A DNA stretch of 64,000 nt from Trochalopteron elliotii (GCA_024734555.1 JANPWX010000109.1:1462782-1526781); one strand, 5' to 3'; shown: positions 1 through 13,660, counted from the stretch's first letter. The notes: generated by a model not told the origin, from the letters alone. Translations and numbers: made by a program.

Positions 1-3000
1 TGTTTCAGTAAGTATTAAGTAAGCTTAAGGCAATAACAGAAGTTTATGACTTTTTAAAAGAGCTTGTTTCTTTCCCTCCCACATTATGCTGGTTTTGTTT
101 TTTTAAAAAAAGTCACAAAACCTACATCTTGATCTGCTCCAGTCTGAAGGTTTCTATTTATAGTTTTTGGTTATGAATGTTTTTTCCTATGAAAAGGTCA
201 GACCTTGCACATATACAATGGTGGAAAGCCCTGCTTATTAAAAAGCAGGCAGACAGATTTGTTAAAAAGAAGTAATTTCATAATGCAGCTGCTGTGAAAG
301 GAGGCTGCTTTAGCAGAAGCATATCATGCAGCTTTATGAGAAAAACAGGTAAAGGAATTCTGTTTTGTGGTGGAAGAGGTTTTCCTTTCCAAGCCCCCAT
401 CCTCATTCACATACTGTGTTCACTTCTCTTTACACACTTTGTCCTACACCCACATGTACACACACACTCCCCCACATTCCCTTTACCCATTTTTTCCCAC
501 CCCTGCTGCCCTGGAAAGGCTGGAGGAGGTAATGGTGCACCAACTCAGTGTATCCTGCATGGACCAGTCACCCCTGGACTGCTGCCCAGGGCTCAGCCAC
601 ACTCAGCTTCTCCTGTCCAAAGCCCATGGCCAGTACCCTTGGTCAGCACAGGAAGCTAGGGTAGACTGGGAAGGTGGGTCCTGGCCCTGGGGCTGGGGTC
701 TGCAGGCCAGGACCACACTTGGCTGAGGCTGTTCTTGCTAAGGGAGACCTGTGAAGGGTCAGTGTTGACTGACAGATGTCCTTCACCAGGACCTAAAGGA
801 GCTGCACTGTTCAGCACAGGGCACTGCTCTGGAGCATGGGTCTGCCCAGGGTTTCAGGGTTACAGCAACCTGCAACTTTCTGCATGATGACAACCAACAG
901 AAATCTCTCTCATTTGATAATGGAGAAAAAAGGAGAGGTCTTGGCTGTTTTGTCCTGACTCTGAGTGAGGAGCTTTGATTAGCTGAACAAAAACCACTTC
1001 ATCCCAAAAGCTTTTCTTTTCCTCCTTCCTCCCTGAAGCATCCTAAGCACTCCACACACCTGCAGCACCCTGGAGTGATGGAAACAGCACATGTAGCCTA
1101 ACATCTCCTAAACTCTGTGTTATTAAGGAAGATCTCTCCTGTGTTTTATTAAATCATATGCAAAATGCCCAACTCCTTTAAATTAAAATTTGAAAATAGA
1201 CACTTCTCACCAATTCCTGGCTACTTTATATAAAAAGGGCCCCCAAACGCTGACCAGTCTCTTCTGCTTTGAAGGAGCATCCTGTGCAGAAGAGGATGGG
1301 GTCACTGCTGAATGCACAAGGTGTCCTCCAGTCTCCAAAGGCACATCCTCATCAGGGTTTAATTTCCAGGAGAGCATTGCTGTACATTCACTCTGAAGAG
1401 CTTTGTCTGCATCAGCTCCTGCTCCGCAGCATCCCTGAAGCGAGTTGTCCCCAGGTTTTTAAATTCAGGGATCCATCTGTGCAGGAAATAATTTGCCCTA
1501 TTAGTGATTCCACCACTGCTGCTATCCATCATGTCACTCCTGTGAGGAAAAATGAGGATGGATTCACTGAAAACCCTCTCTCTCTCCAGAGTGGGCTCAG
1601 CCCAGCACCTCTGGGCTTATTAATCAGCTTCTTCTTCTACCATGAAATAATGCTCTGGGTGCCTCCTCCACAGTGACTTCCCACAGGGTGCCAGCCCTGC
1701 TCCCATCTTGCTTGTCTCCATGTGATGTGACAGCAGTGGGAGAGTGGCCAGGGCTTTCCCCACAGGCACAGCCTGTTCCAGGGAGGCAATAGTTCTGATT
1801 AGCCCCAGTCAGCACCACTGCCCTCCTTCTGAATGGTGACATGGGTGGGCAGCTCCATCCACCCTTCACATCTCCTCCTGGAACTGTCTCTGCAAATGAC
1901 TCCTCACTCAGGGTTCAGATGGTCCCTGTGTATCTGCAAGCAGAGGTCAGCATTTCTGGTGGAATGCCATCTCACCTGAGCTTTCAGGAGCACAGCCCAA
2001 CAATGCCAGTCAAGTTATTCATGGAGAGATATGGCAGCTGCCACTTACCTGCAGCCCAATATGAATATCAGCACATTCCCACCTGCAGTTTTTCACCTGG
2101 TTTCACGAACAGGGTGAAAACATGAATATTCTGTAGCAACAAAACTCAAGGGATTTAGATCTTAGGTGGTATGTGGGTATTTTTGCAGGTGAATCTCTCC
2201 CATTTTGAAATCTAATTCAACCTCTTATGGGATCCCATATCAGTCATCAGTACAGCTGGAAGAATGGCACTGGAGACAGGCAGTAAAAGCACAAGATAAG
2301 TGGCTCTAACCCAAGAGTCAGTGAGTCTGGAGTTTGAAAACATGGAATGAAACATTGGCCTTCATGACAGACCATGTAGGTGTAGTATTCATGTCTTTAT
2401 CTGCAGTGAAATCAGTGAAAAGGTTTAGTAAGGCAAAAGTGGAAAAACAAGAAAAAACAGTCTTTCCAGGTAACCTGCTGTGCCTTCTCTGGATTGTTTC
2501 AGATATGAGCTTCTGATAGCCATTCATCCCTGGCTTTAGCTCCCCTCACCTGTCCTGTCCCACTCCCAACTAACTCCCAGGCTTCTGCAGAACCATTAAT
2601 TATTATTGCCTTTCCAAAAGAGAGCATCCAATTGCACCACAGGACCTGGTACCTGTGCAAGAGGATACATCAAATTACAAACCACTGTTACTCCAAGCTG
2701 CAATGTCTGTATGTGCACTGGGTGCAAGTTGCTCTGGCAAGAAAAGGCATGCTACAGATTTGTAAAGTACTCTGTGCATTAGTCAACGTGGTCATTTAAA
2801 ACAAATATTGCAGTTGTAGGGGCAGATTTTAAATTACATGCTTGTATCTTTCATGGTAACCATACTAATCCAAGAGGAAATCAAGTTTGTGATCAATCTG
2901 TTGATGGCCAAGAGTGAGGTTGTCAAGATTTCCCCCTCTGTAACACCACACAGGAGGCAGCTGTGCCTGGCCAGCAGGGTCCCAAACCTTCCCTTGCTCT

Positions 3001-3335
3001 GAGCATCCCTGGGACCTGATCCCCATCTGATGGCCCTCAGCATCATCCACATTACCCTGACTTGGTATCCTCAGACCTCTCTGAGGATAAAGAAGCTGTG
3101 ACCCATTGAGGTGCTGGGCAAAAGCCCCCAAGTGTGCTGGAGAAAGGATTACGCTCCAGCAAGGCTGGGAGAGGCCAGGAGGCATGCAGTGCTGTACACC
3201 TGCCTGCCCACCTGTGAGCCTGCAAACCAGGGGAAAGTGAAATAGCTCTGCCCACACCACTGTCACTGCAGGGGGCTGGGGAGCGAGGAGGGCTTAGTAA
3301 TACCGAGAGCAGAGAAGTCTGCATTAGTCAGATAT
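1..3335. other. Unique non-coding sequence
   Basis: No gene is recognised. Overlapping plus frames at 294-726 arise from a pyrimidine-rich stretch with CA-type repeats near 443-470. A G-rich patch at 667-698 has four G runs but a 10-base gap between two of them, so it falls outside the usual quadruplex rule. A 135-codon plus frame at 1269-1676 and a 133-codon minus frame at 2865-3266 match no known protein. Confidence 0.7.
2049..2130 (-). other. Exon-like cassette on the minus strand, non-coding
   Basis: On the minus strand a pyrimidine-leaning acceptor (GAGTTTTGTTGCTACAG, from 2131 upward) and a perfect CAG|GTAAGTGG donor (GT at 2047-2048) bracket 82 bases. All three frames are closed by stops. 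It is only compatible with a non-coding exon or with chance. Confidence 0.1.
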
Positions 3336-3546
3336 TTTTAATGATCTCTCCCCACACAGGGCAGGAAGTGAAACTGAGGTCCCAGTCAAAGCTGTCAGCC
3401 GCGCTCCCCCTCAGCAGGTCCCGCCGTGCCGGAGGGTGAGACATCGTGCTTTCAGTCAGCGTGCATGGGATGCTGCGGCCTGGGCTCCCACACTGACACC
3501 CACCACCCTCCCCACCCCGTGCAGCCCCCGTGCCACCCGGGCTGCC
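3336..3546. promoter_or_regulatory. CpG-dense islet, possible promoter or exon neighbourhood
   Basis: Between about 3400 and 3545 I count 11 CpG dinucleotides in roughly 150 bases, against about one per 100 bases in surrounding sequence. The left part also reads like a small exon: the pyrimidine-rich CTCTCCCCACACAG ends at 3359, a 76-bp segment at 3360-3435 has one frame open throughout, and a GTGAGA donor starts at 3436. It is too short for a classical CpG island. It could be an undermethylated regulatory islet, an exon of an unknown transcript, or a GC-rich chance patch. Confidence 0.3.
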
Positions 3547-6500
3547 CTCAGTAAGGATGCCCAGTCAGGGTGGGACCAAGACTAGATTCCTGACCTGCTG
3601 TCATATAATCTAGGATGATCTCTTCCTGAGCTTGTTTCCAGCCCAAATGGGACCTGCAGGGCCTGGTGAAGCCCACGGTGACTACATATCCCAGTCCTCG
3701 AGGGACTGTGTGGACAAGCTGGTCCTTGGCAATTGCTCCTTTGAAATCTGTGGCAGCACTGCTTTTATTGCTGCCGTTCTGAAGCCTGTCCCCCTGGTAT
3801 TCTCCTGCTGACTGAACAGCATGTGGTCAGCAGATTGGAGGGGCACCGCCTGACCCCAGTGCAAATACAACCCTTTGTGAAGCAGAATGCAGGTGCTGTG
3901 TGATGCTGCACAGCAAGAACACCGAGCAGCTCAAAGCAGACACTGAAAGGAAAGGCGGGTGGAAAGCAGGAAACAGTTGCTGCCTGCTGAGGCTCCCAGG
4001 TGGAAGAGCAGTCCCAGTGCCCGAGCTTTTACCAGCAGAGCTGCAGGTCAGCAGTCTTGTTGGGGAAAAAACCCTCTGGGACAAAGCACAGACTTGGTCC
4101 AGCCCTGTTCTGTGATTTAGCTTCAGTGGCTGAGGGTGGGTGTCTCAAAAGTGGCATAAAGAGGTGATGATTTGGTTGCCTCAGATTCCCAGGGAGATCC
4201 TTGAAAAGTAAAATCACTTGATTGTAAATAGGCTGAGGAGGACATTGCATTGCAAACTCTCCAGATGTTTCTTGATATCTGTTCCCATGGCAATTGAAGG
4301 AAGGGAATGTCTTAACCTCCCACCCCCGTGCTGCACCCTCAGGCAGGTGGGAGGCATCCTCCCAGGTGAGACCCTGTGGGGTCACTGCCCCACTGGCTTC
4401 AGGAAGGCACAGCAAATTGTTCAGTGCTGCTGTGCCTGCGTGGCTTTGGGTGGTCAGAGCACATTTCTGCTGTGCACAAAGAGGCCAGGCAGAAGAGATG
4501 GCTGGGAAGCAAATTGGGACCTCGGGTCCATTCCCTCTAACAAGGACAGCTCAAGGGAAGTGACCGAACAGCGGCACTGTCCTCCCCTCATGTTAGCCTC
4601 ATCTGCAGGGCTTGGGCAAAGGTCTTTTTATTACTGTTCTCTGCTCCAATTAAAACATCCTACAGATTGTGCTTGGCAGGCTCTCAACGGCATCCAGAAC
4701 TAAAGCCTGTTAACAGGATACAATCAGCAAGGTTCAGGGCTTGAAGTAAGCCAGAGGGGTAGGGAGTGTTTGCCAACTGCAGAGTGCCAAGTCCTATGGT
4801 CTGCCCATTTTAATTCTGGCTGTTAATTGCTTTCTAGAAGCACCCACAGGTCCCAAGTGACAATCAGAAGCCAGTGGCCAAAAATGCACATGCCCAGAGC
4901 AACAGGAAATCGAGCTTCAGAGAGCTGCGTGTCCCCCCTGCACCCGGGTGTTCCCATGGACCAAAGAAGGGTGGCAGGGGGAGAGTGGTGGCCTGTGCCA
5001 GTGGATTTTTGTCAAACCACCACGGTGGCCTTGAGGACACAGTGCCCTCCTCTCAACAGTGTTTCCCAGTGTTATCTCAGGCCTGTTGGGCATTTCTCAC
5101 ACAGTGATGGGATTGCTTGGGCTGATTGGGAATTCAGCCCTTGCAGGAGCTGTTGGAGACATGTCAGCCATTTTCTGATGATCACCACATCCCTCATGTC
5201 TGCAGAGAGCCCTGCAGAAGGATTTCCACCGGCAGAAAAGCAACCAAGAAGCTTCTCTCTGGGGTGCAAAGGAGGAATTAGAAACAAACAAAAGACATTG
5301 GCACCTCATACAGTGAGAAACAGCATCTGAAGTGATGGAAAGAGATTTGCATCCAGGAACCTCTGCATGACAATTGCACGAAGCCTAATAGTATCCAGAA
5401 AAGGGATATCTTAGAACCTCTATGGGAGGGGAGAGGCAAAAGGGTCACAACCAAATTCTCACATTAATTGGCTTATGGGGAAAGCATCTAGCACAGGGTC
5501 TGAGGGCCCCCTTGACAGGTCTGGGGCAGGACCACCACCTTTGCTAAATGCAGTTCTGGCCAGGGGGGATGGAGGAGAGAGGTAACACATTGGCACTGCC
5601 ATGGGAGAATGAGAGATGAGGCAAGCACAGGATGCTCTGCTAAGCTCTTTGCTCCTGAGAGACCAGCACAGCCTTGCAGCAATGCCAGGGACAGACAGCA
5701 AAAGAAACAAGCAGATTTGAAACATGAAATGACCAGTCTGATTTCTTCACACAAGCTAGAAGAGATACAAGGTGTGAACCAGTCCCTGATGAAAATAACC
5801 AGTGATTCACACCAGTGATTCCACACTACAGTTTGGAGGCTGTAGGGTCTAGCAATTTTCTTTCTAGCTCAGATGTAATGACAAGTGAATTTGATTTTTA
5901 CGACTCATTCACTTTCAATGACCTATGGTTATCATTAACGACTGAGCTCAGGACACAACTTTTGGGTAGAAAAGGTTTATGTTGACAAGTGGGTCTTCAT
6001 AATGACTTCTTCTTGTTTGTTTTAGTTTTCTCTTCATTTCCAAACATATCCATTTTCCTTATTGTTTCTGACACCTGTCAGCAAAAAGCACAGCCTTTTG
6101 TATGTCCTGCCATTCCCGACCAATGTGCAGGGAAAGGGCTCTGCATGCTGTGTGGGAACTGTGACAGCAATTCCAAAGATCAAGGAGAAAAACAGATAAT
6201 ACAAATAAATCATAATGCAAATAAATCACAGGCGCAATGGGAGACTCTCCATATAGGGACTGGTGGCCTTAACCTCATCTAGACCAACAAGAATCAAAGG
6301 TTAATGCAGGTGTCAGTTGAAAGGTAATTTTCTATTGATTTGCAGGTAAGTCCCTGACCTACTGACCTCTGTGGTGCAGGAAATAGGAGTTCCCCTGCAG
6401 CAACATATGTGCAGGCAAATGTATTATTTACTTTGGTAGTCCCTCTAGTATTTATTGGCCCAGGCAGGACCAATAGAGATAACCTAAGGAATGTGGTAGC

Positions 6501-7500
6501 CCTTTTAAAGATTTCTGTCTCACGCTTTAATATTTGGGCAGCAGAATAGCAACCTTGATCATAATTTGACAGAAGAAAACCACAAGGGCACTGCCTGATT
6601 TCTACATCCTTTTACAGGCAATAAAAGCCAGCCATAAATAATTTTCATGCAGTGCCTCAGGAGCTCCTTGCAAGGGTCAGCTCAAGACTTGCTGGACATG
6701 ATTCATGTTGTGCAGAGGTGTAAATCTATCCTGGGGTGCACTGTGGGAGGGACTGGATGATCTGGATTCAGGAACACCCAGCAGAATGGTGTTGCTTGCG
6801 GGGGCCACAGTTTGGGCTGGTCTGGTGTAGCACTCCCAGAGGCTCAGCTCTGAGCACCAGTCCCTGGCTACACAGGTTCTTGAGTTTGGAGCCAGGAAGC
6901 AACAGCAAATCTGTGGGTTGGCCACAGATTGGGGACTACATAGTTGGAAATTTTCCTCCTTTTCCTTCAGTAGGAAATCGGGGATTTTTTAATGAAGAAC
7001 TAAAAGCCTCAACAGGCTTAGCACAGAGAGTTGGCTGCAGCACTCCCTGAGGATTTTAATTACCTCTTGCTCTCCCTCTGCTTGCACTGCCATTGATGGT
7101 CCATGATTCACAGCTGATGAGAGAGGAGATAGCATGTGCTCCAGGGAAACACGGAAGGGTGTAAGCTTTCCAACCCAAGAGTCAGCAGCAGATTTCCCAA
7201 TGCAGAGAGATTTATTAAAAATAAAAAGTGAATGTTTTTGGTGGCTGGAAGGGTAAGGAAAAAAGTGGTGGAGAAGTACACCGTTTTTGACCACATGCAG
7301 CAGAAATGCCACAGTCACTTGCACATCCTGACCTCACCTCTCTTTTCTCTCAACAATTAAGCACGTCAGGGTCTACCACACTACTCAGAGCTATGTTTAA
7401 TAGCCCTCCTGCTCCCATCCCTGGTGCTCTAGTACTGCCCTGGGTATTCCTTGTGTTTCTCCAGTCTGTCTCCTTCAGTGCAATGTAAGGGGTCAGTATC
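3547..7500. other. Unique non-coding sequence
   Basis: No gene is recognised. Open frames at 4218-4703 and 4827-5330 are overlapped by frames on the opposite strand and have no domain. A 97-codon plus frame at 5989-6282 has a hydrophobic start and then six cysteines (spacing C-8-C-6-C-5-C-2-C-2-C), which I cannot match to a family. Two copies of CAAATAAATCA lie at 6202-6212 and 6218-6228, the second overlapping a perfect ATGCAAAT octamer (6215-6222). Confidence 0.65.
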
Positions 7501-8300
7501 CAGGAGTTAGATCTGGGGTTGTACAAGGCAAATGGCAAAGAAGATGGGGCTTCTCCTCCACAGGGTTTCTTACAAACTGGGAGGAGCCAAAGCTTCAGAG
7601 CTGTTGCTGTCATTCCCCAGCTCCCCTGGGTACTGCTGAGAGCAAAGCTCAGGGGTAGGGATGCTGCAGAACCTTCAAGGCCTGCTGGGAAATGTCTGGA
7701 TTGGGACTCAATGGGGAATCCAAATCTCGCCCTCCCACAGAAAGACTCAGATGTTTCCCTTGAGCTCTGCTTCCCACACCCCATCCCAGCCCAGTTCTCA
7801 TTCCTGGTTTCTCTCCTTTCCTTTCCCACTCCCAGGGCCTTGATCTCCCTGCCAAGCCAGGTCTCCTCCATCAGGCTGCTGGCTGTCTTCTGCCCCACAC
7901 AGCCTTCCACTGGTGATGCATCCAGACTGCCTCAAAATTTGGGACACAGAATCTGGCATTTGCACCCTGACCCACCCAAGGTGGGAGTCTATCACAGCCT
8001 GGGAACCCAGCCCAGGTGTGAGTCAAGCTGTTCACTACCTGCCATGGCATTGTATATCCTGTGCTCCTGGCTGGCTTCCCAGGAGACCCAATTTCACAAA
8101 GGGATTTCAAGGATGGTCTTGACACATCCTAGTGGTGGTTGCAGCTTCGATCCAGTCAGGCATTTCCCAACCCACTGGGAAAGCCAAATGCAGCAGACTG
8201 GTGCTCCTGAGTCCTTCTTGCCATGCACCCCTTCTCTCCCACCACCACACACACCCCACTGCTCCATGGAGCAGGTAGGGCTTTGATTCTTCTCTTAGTA
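7501..8300. other. Stop-poor GC-rich stretch with the longest open frame
   Basis: A plus frame of 255 codons spans 7519-8286 and a minus frame of 186 codons spans 7350-7910, so both strands are open over the same bases. The plus peptide is Pro/Ser/Leu-rich with no domain, signal peptide or repeat I can recognise. Symmetric openness on both strands points to base composition rather than selection. A lineage-specific gene cannot be excluded. Confidence 0.6.
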
Positions 8301-11300
8301 CAAACCAGGCTACAACTGAGGCATCTTCATGCTCTTTTGCATGGCAAAGGAGTCATCCCCAAGATGCCAATCCATCTCTATGATGCTGGGAGGGGTTAAT
8401 GTTCTGAGGGCCCATTTGGCTCTCTAGGGAAGCAGAAGGGACAAGCATTCAGTGGCTGCATGACCCAGAAAATCATTTTTGATGGGCTTATTCCCATTGC
8501 CTCCAGCCAGGGGTGTGGGTTATGGGGCAGCCCACTTAGAGATACTGCTGCCTGCTGGCACAAGAACCAGCTCTGAACAGCCTATGAGCCACAGGCAGCC
8601 CACAAACCATAAATTGCCCAGCCGTGGAGGTGTTATCCCATCTGCAAGCCTGAAATGCTACAGCACTACATTTGTGGAGCCAGGGGATCTGTGATAAACC
8701 TGTTGTGGAAATGCTCTGCTACCTGATACCTTCCCTGCTTGTGTTCCTCCTGGTACAGGAGGGAACATTTCTCTCCTTGTTCAACAGCTGCTAGGACTGG
8801 CTCATTCCTCTGATCTGTAGGTCATGAGAGAAACCACTCAGTCCTTGCTCATTCCAGAGCCTCCTGAGGCTGCAGAGATGACTGAGGGATGGAGAAAAAG
8901 GAAAACAAACCCCCTTCATGGGGCTGAGTCAGCATCCACCAAGGACCACAGCCGGGCTGTACTGCTGTCTGCATCCCTGTGCAGGATTCGCCTGCCTTCT
9001 GCCAAGAAATACAGGAGTGATATTAATTTGATTTTACAGTGGAAGAAACAAGTCACAGGGAGATTTAATCATACTCTGCTTTTCCAGAGCTGCCCAGCCC
9101 TTTTGTAGGACCACAGGGAATCCAGGTGTGAGCTGTGTTGGACACAGCTGAGCTTTTCTCCCTGAGATGAGCAGCACCTGATCCATATGCTGCTGCTGTT
9201 CCTTGGTTGAAAATGGCATTTGCTCACTGAAATAAATCTCTGGGTAAAGCTATTTTTGTATTAGGAGCAAGGACAAGAAACCCTACAGAATAAGCAAGTT
9301 TAAACAATGCTGTCACCACGTGTGATTCTCCTTTGACTCTGTTGCCCACAATTGGTCAGTGCCACTGCAAAGAGTGGCATAGCTAAAGGTGATGACCAAA
9401 AGTACAAAAACCCATTGCCAAGGCAGTGGCTGTTCCCACCAGCAATCTTGCAGATCTGCTAGAGCTGGACCCTGCTCATCACTGCTGGGCAAGGCACTGA
9501 CTGCTCTAAAAAGGTGGTCTCCACCCATAGCCACAGGGATGGTCCTCACAGCCTTCCTTCTGTAACACTGTCACCTTTTCAGTGATACAGTGGGCACCTT
9601 TGCCAGCTCCTCTGCAAAGGGCAAACGAGGTTTCAAGTGCACCACTGGGGTATCTTTCAATAGGCCAGGACAGCATCAGATGGGTAAAATAGGAGAAAAT
9701 TCACAACATAGCCCTCCCCTAGACAAGGTACTTTTCAAAAAAGTAGCTTGCAGCCTTTGACCCCTTTTACATGCACAAACCCAGGTTGCAGAGCAGAGGG
9801 ATGCTGCTGGGTAGCTTTAGAGGCTGATGGCTGCTCCTTCCTGCACAAACCCTCCCAGATGCTGCTGAGGAATGGAGAGGCAGTTGGTTATTATTTTTAG
9901 CCCCCTGTTCACGTGGCCTGAGGATCAGATGCACATTCCCAGATGCTCATTCTGCGAATGCCGAGATCCCTGCAGCCCTCACTGGGTGGATGCACAGGGC
10001 TGGCACAGCTTTCTGCAGGGCTGGGGGAACACCAGGGGCTGGGATGCAGCTCCCCCAGCCCACAGACCCACGTGTACATGTGCATGGACACACCACCTGC
10101 TTCTCTCAGGAAGCCCCCAGTGAAGAAGGCTTTCTAGGAAACTTGAATAAATGAGTGTGAGGAAGTCAAACTGAATCAATCCATCAGGCTGATGAACAGC
10201 CTGTGTCCCCCGAGGACACAGCTTTGCCAGGAAGGTGAAGGGCTGTGTTTCCATGGAAGAAACCAGGCAGAGGGAGGGAGAGAGGGAGGCTGGGGCTGCC
10301 CGTGGGAGGAGCAGGATGTTAGGAATGGATGCAGGAGAGCAGGAGCTTGACCAGACCATGAGGATGAACGAAGCACCAGTAGTCCCTCTGCCAGGTGGTT
10401 CTGGGATGGGCACCAATTCCATCCGTCAAAGGAGAAGGTGGTCCAGGAGGGTGCAGAGAAGGAAAAGAGGAAAACAAGCTGCTGAAGAAATAAACCAAGT
10501 GAAGGGCACTGAGTGCATTCTTAGCTTTGTCCTGATCTCTGCAAGAGCTGGAGGGTGGGGAACGAATGTCTGAGGTGTGGGGAACAAATTGGACGTGCAG
10601 AATATCCAGAGGAAATGCACGGCCAGTCTGACCCTGGAGAAACATGTGTGAGCTCCCTCAGCCATGCCCACACAGCTCTGAACGGGCTGCCTGGCATCCA
10701 AAATGTCAAATGAGAGACTGAAACCCTCACCCTCCACCCAAGCAACATTTCTGGTCAGGGAAAAATAAAGCTTGGGGTAACCCTGGTCCAGGGAAGTCCT
10801 GCTAGGAGGTGATGTGGAATGGGAGTGGAATGACACCAAACCTGCCCAATTAGGGGAGATAAAACAAGATCCAGCAGCTGCAATCTGAAGCCAGACAAAT
10901 GTAGATTAGGTATAAAATGTGTTTCTATCAGGAGGCTTAATTAGACACTGGCACAGCTTTGGAGAGCTGTGATGGATTCTCCATTACTGGCAAGGGTCCC
11001 ATTTGCATTTGGAGGTATCTCTGAGCGCTCTGCTCTTGTTCAAGCACAGATATTGATCTAGTGGCAGAATTGTCAGGGAAAAAGCCTGAGGCCTGGGCTC
11101 CCAAAGCAATCAGCAGCAGTGGAGCATTCTTGATGGTGTTAGTTTTGGCACCAGTGGAGACTTGGACTGCCACCAAAACCAAGAAGAGACAAAACCTTAC
11201 AGATAAGACTCAGGATACCAAAACACCTCTGGTCTCAGTGGCGGATGTCAGGTGACCTTGAAACCTCTAAGAAGGTGCAAAGACCACAGGAATGTGAGGA

Positions 11301-13660
11301 AATCAAGTCCCTGCTCTGTGGCAAGGCCATTCCTGTGAAGTCATGGCTCATTCTCTCAGGGTGGCACTGCTGAGAGCAAGTCATGTCTCAGGTGCCCAAG
11401 GCCAAAGGTGGGCATGGCTCTGACAGCTCCACAGGCTGTGAGCAGCCTCCAAACCATGCCACCCTCCTCTTCCCTCACTCAGGGAATTGCACAGCTCTTG
11501 GGCTGGGAGAGGCTCAGGGTGGGGTTGTGGGCTCAGGAGGACTTTGCCAGCTACAGGGGTTGCCCCGGGCTTGAGAGCCTGAAGAAAACTGCTGACCTTG
11601 CTTATGGAAAATTGTGTTTTCTTGCAAGGCTCCTGTCCCATAGATGAGTTTCTGACTGGTAGATAGCTATGGAGTGAGTCACTTCTCTTTGCACCCCAGT
11701 TTCCAAGCTGGCTGAGAGGCTGAGTCTGTTCACCTTGATTCAGCCATAGTGCTGCTGAGGGAGGGGGAGAGGCTGAAACCAACCTGGAGCCTTAAGCCCA
11801 CTCCTTTCCAGGGGCAAAGCCTCACAGTTCTTGATATCACCCTTCTCAGCAGCACAGTCACCTTGAGAGGGCTGTTGTGATACCAGAGAGGCTTTGAGGC
11901 CACGGACACCCAGCAGCTGTGACTGCAGCATGGCACTGCAAGCTGTGCATCTCCCTTGAGCTCTGCTTCTTCCTAGGGTGTCCAGGCATCCCAGAGTCCA
12001 GTGCTGGCTGGGGCATTCACCTTAGGGGAGCACTGTGTCTACTCCAGCAGCTCTGCATAGCCAGCCTTGAGGGGAAGAGGGAAGGAGGGGTAAAAAAGGC
12101 TTTTGATTAGCTGAGCTTCAGGTTCACAGCAATCCAAGGCATCTCTGGGGAGTGGGCAAACATTTCCCAGAGGCAGCAGGATCTCCACATGTGTAAGTGA
12201 TGCCTGTAATAATCCTCATCAGGGCATGGCATTCTTCCCATAACAAAAATTGGACATACTCAGGCCAGTAAGCAAGGGACATGTTTGCTGCTTTTTTTAA
12301 TAACCTGAAGAGACCTGTGCCTTCTGTTCTCTAGCTGTATACTGCCAGCCCCATATGCAGCAGATTTGCTAATGATCCTTCAATTTTCCACAATACTCTG
12401 TTGAAACATATAGAATCATTTCTTTTCCCATTTCTGTTCTGCTGAAGATCAGCAATTTGTGAATTTCTGCAGCCGTCCTGCAGCCTTCTGCAGGTCGGGA
12501 GCACTCTCCTCTGTTGAAAAGTACAAAATGGGGATCAGGCCTTTCTGCCTACCCAATCTCCTGTGCAGCAAACAAAAACTACAAATATTGTGAAATAATC
12601 TCAGGAAGAAATCTGGTTGCTGTTCCAGCCTTTAGAAAGTGTTTTCCTGTGTCCACTGCTGCCCTTTAAACTCCAAGCAGCCAAGGCAGGACCTGCTTTC
12701 CCAGCTGACCATTGAATTGATTTCCTCTTTGTTTGTTATTGTGTCTGGGATCCTTCTCTCTGTAAAACCTGTGGACCCAGAGACAAACACACAAGCACAC
12801 ACACAGATCTCCTGCCCATGGCAGATCCCATCTGTGTTCCAGGGATAACTGTGGTCAGTAAGTGTTAGGTAGGCCTGGGGCTGGGGCAGCTGGACTCCAT
12901 CCCAGAAATGCAGGTTGCATCTCTGCAAAGTGCTATGCCTCAGTTTCTCTTGAATGAGGAAGGGGGGAGGTTTGATTCCAATCTCCTTCTCAAGGTGCTT
13001 TCAGATCTAGAGACAAGAAGAGCTGTGTTGTGTCAGTGGTATCAGAGCCTCCCGATTCCATCATTATTTTGCATCACTTTGATGCCCTTGAAATCAAAAT
13101 ATCACACTGTGATTTCATTAGTTTTCAGAGAGGATATCAGCAATCTTTGTCAAGTGTGTGCATGCGTCAGGTGGGGGCTGAGGGTGATGGAAGTTACCTG
13201 AGATGAGTATTAATGACTAACAGCTCCAAGCTCCAGCACTAGAAGTGAGAACATCTAAATCTAGATTGAGGCACTTAATTAAACCTTTATTAGACTTCCT
13301 TCAACACATGGACATAATTCTCTCTTGCTTTTTGAGACCAGGAATCAAAATAAAATTGTCCTTTCACACTTAGGATCATGTTACTTCTACTTTACTGTAA
13401 CATGAGTTGGTATTTAAGGAGCAAGAGCTGCCAGTATTTTTGCAGGACCAAGGAGGTCGACTGGCCATTTTTGGATAACTGTTTTAAGGCCACCAGGCAG
13501 CTTTGCATTAGGATTAGAACTGCCCTCAGCTCTGGTCAAGAATGTTCAGACCCACAGGATGGAAGTTCCTGCTGCCAGCCAAAGTGGAACCCAGCCCAGC
13601 CAAGTCCCATGTTTGTCAACATTTTGTCCCAGTGACTTCTGTAACCCATATATAAAACTT
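8301..13660. other. Unique non-coding sequence
   Basis: No gene or mobile element is recognised. A polypurine stretch of GA/GGGA words lies at about 10265-10292. A CA-rich patch lies at about 12784-12805. A perfect POU octamer (ATTTGCAT) is at 11001-11008, but this word is expected a few times by chance in the window. Open frames up to 147 codons (9979-10422, minus) have no recognisable domain. Confidence 0.65.

Noticed and set aside
667..698. Possible G-quadruplex
   Set aside because: Four G runs exist, but one gap is 10 bases long, outside the usual limit of seven.
7519..8286. 255-codon open frame on the plus strand, the longest in the window
   Set aside because: A 186-codon antisense frame overlaps it, composition is Pro/Ser/Leu-rich, and no domain or homologue is recognised. 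GC-rich, stop-poor DNA explains it.
11001..11008. Perfect POU octamers here and at 5345-5352, 22256-22263 and 28373-28380
   Set aside because: A few copies of any 8-base word are expected in 64 kb on two strands, and these have no supporting context.
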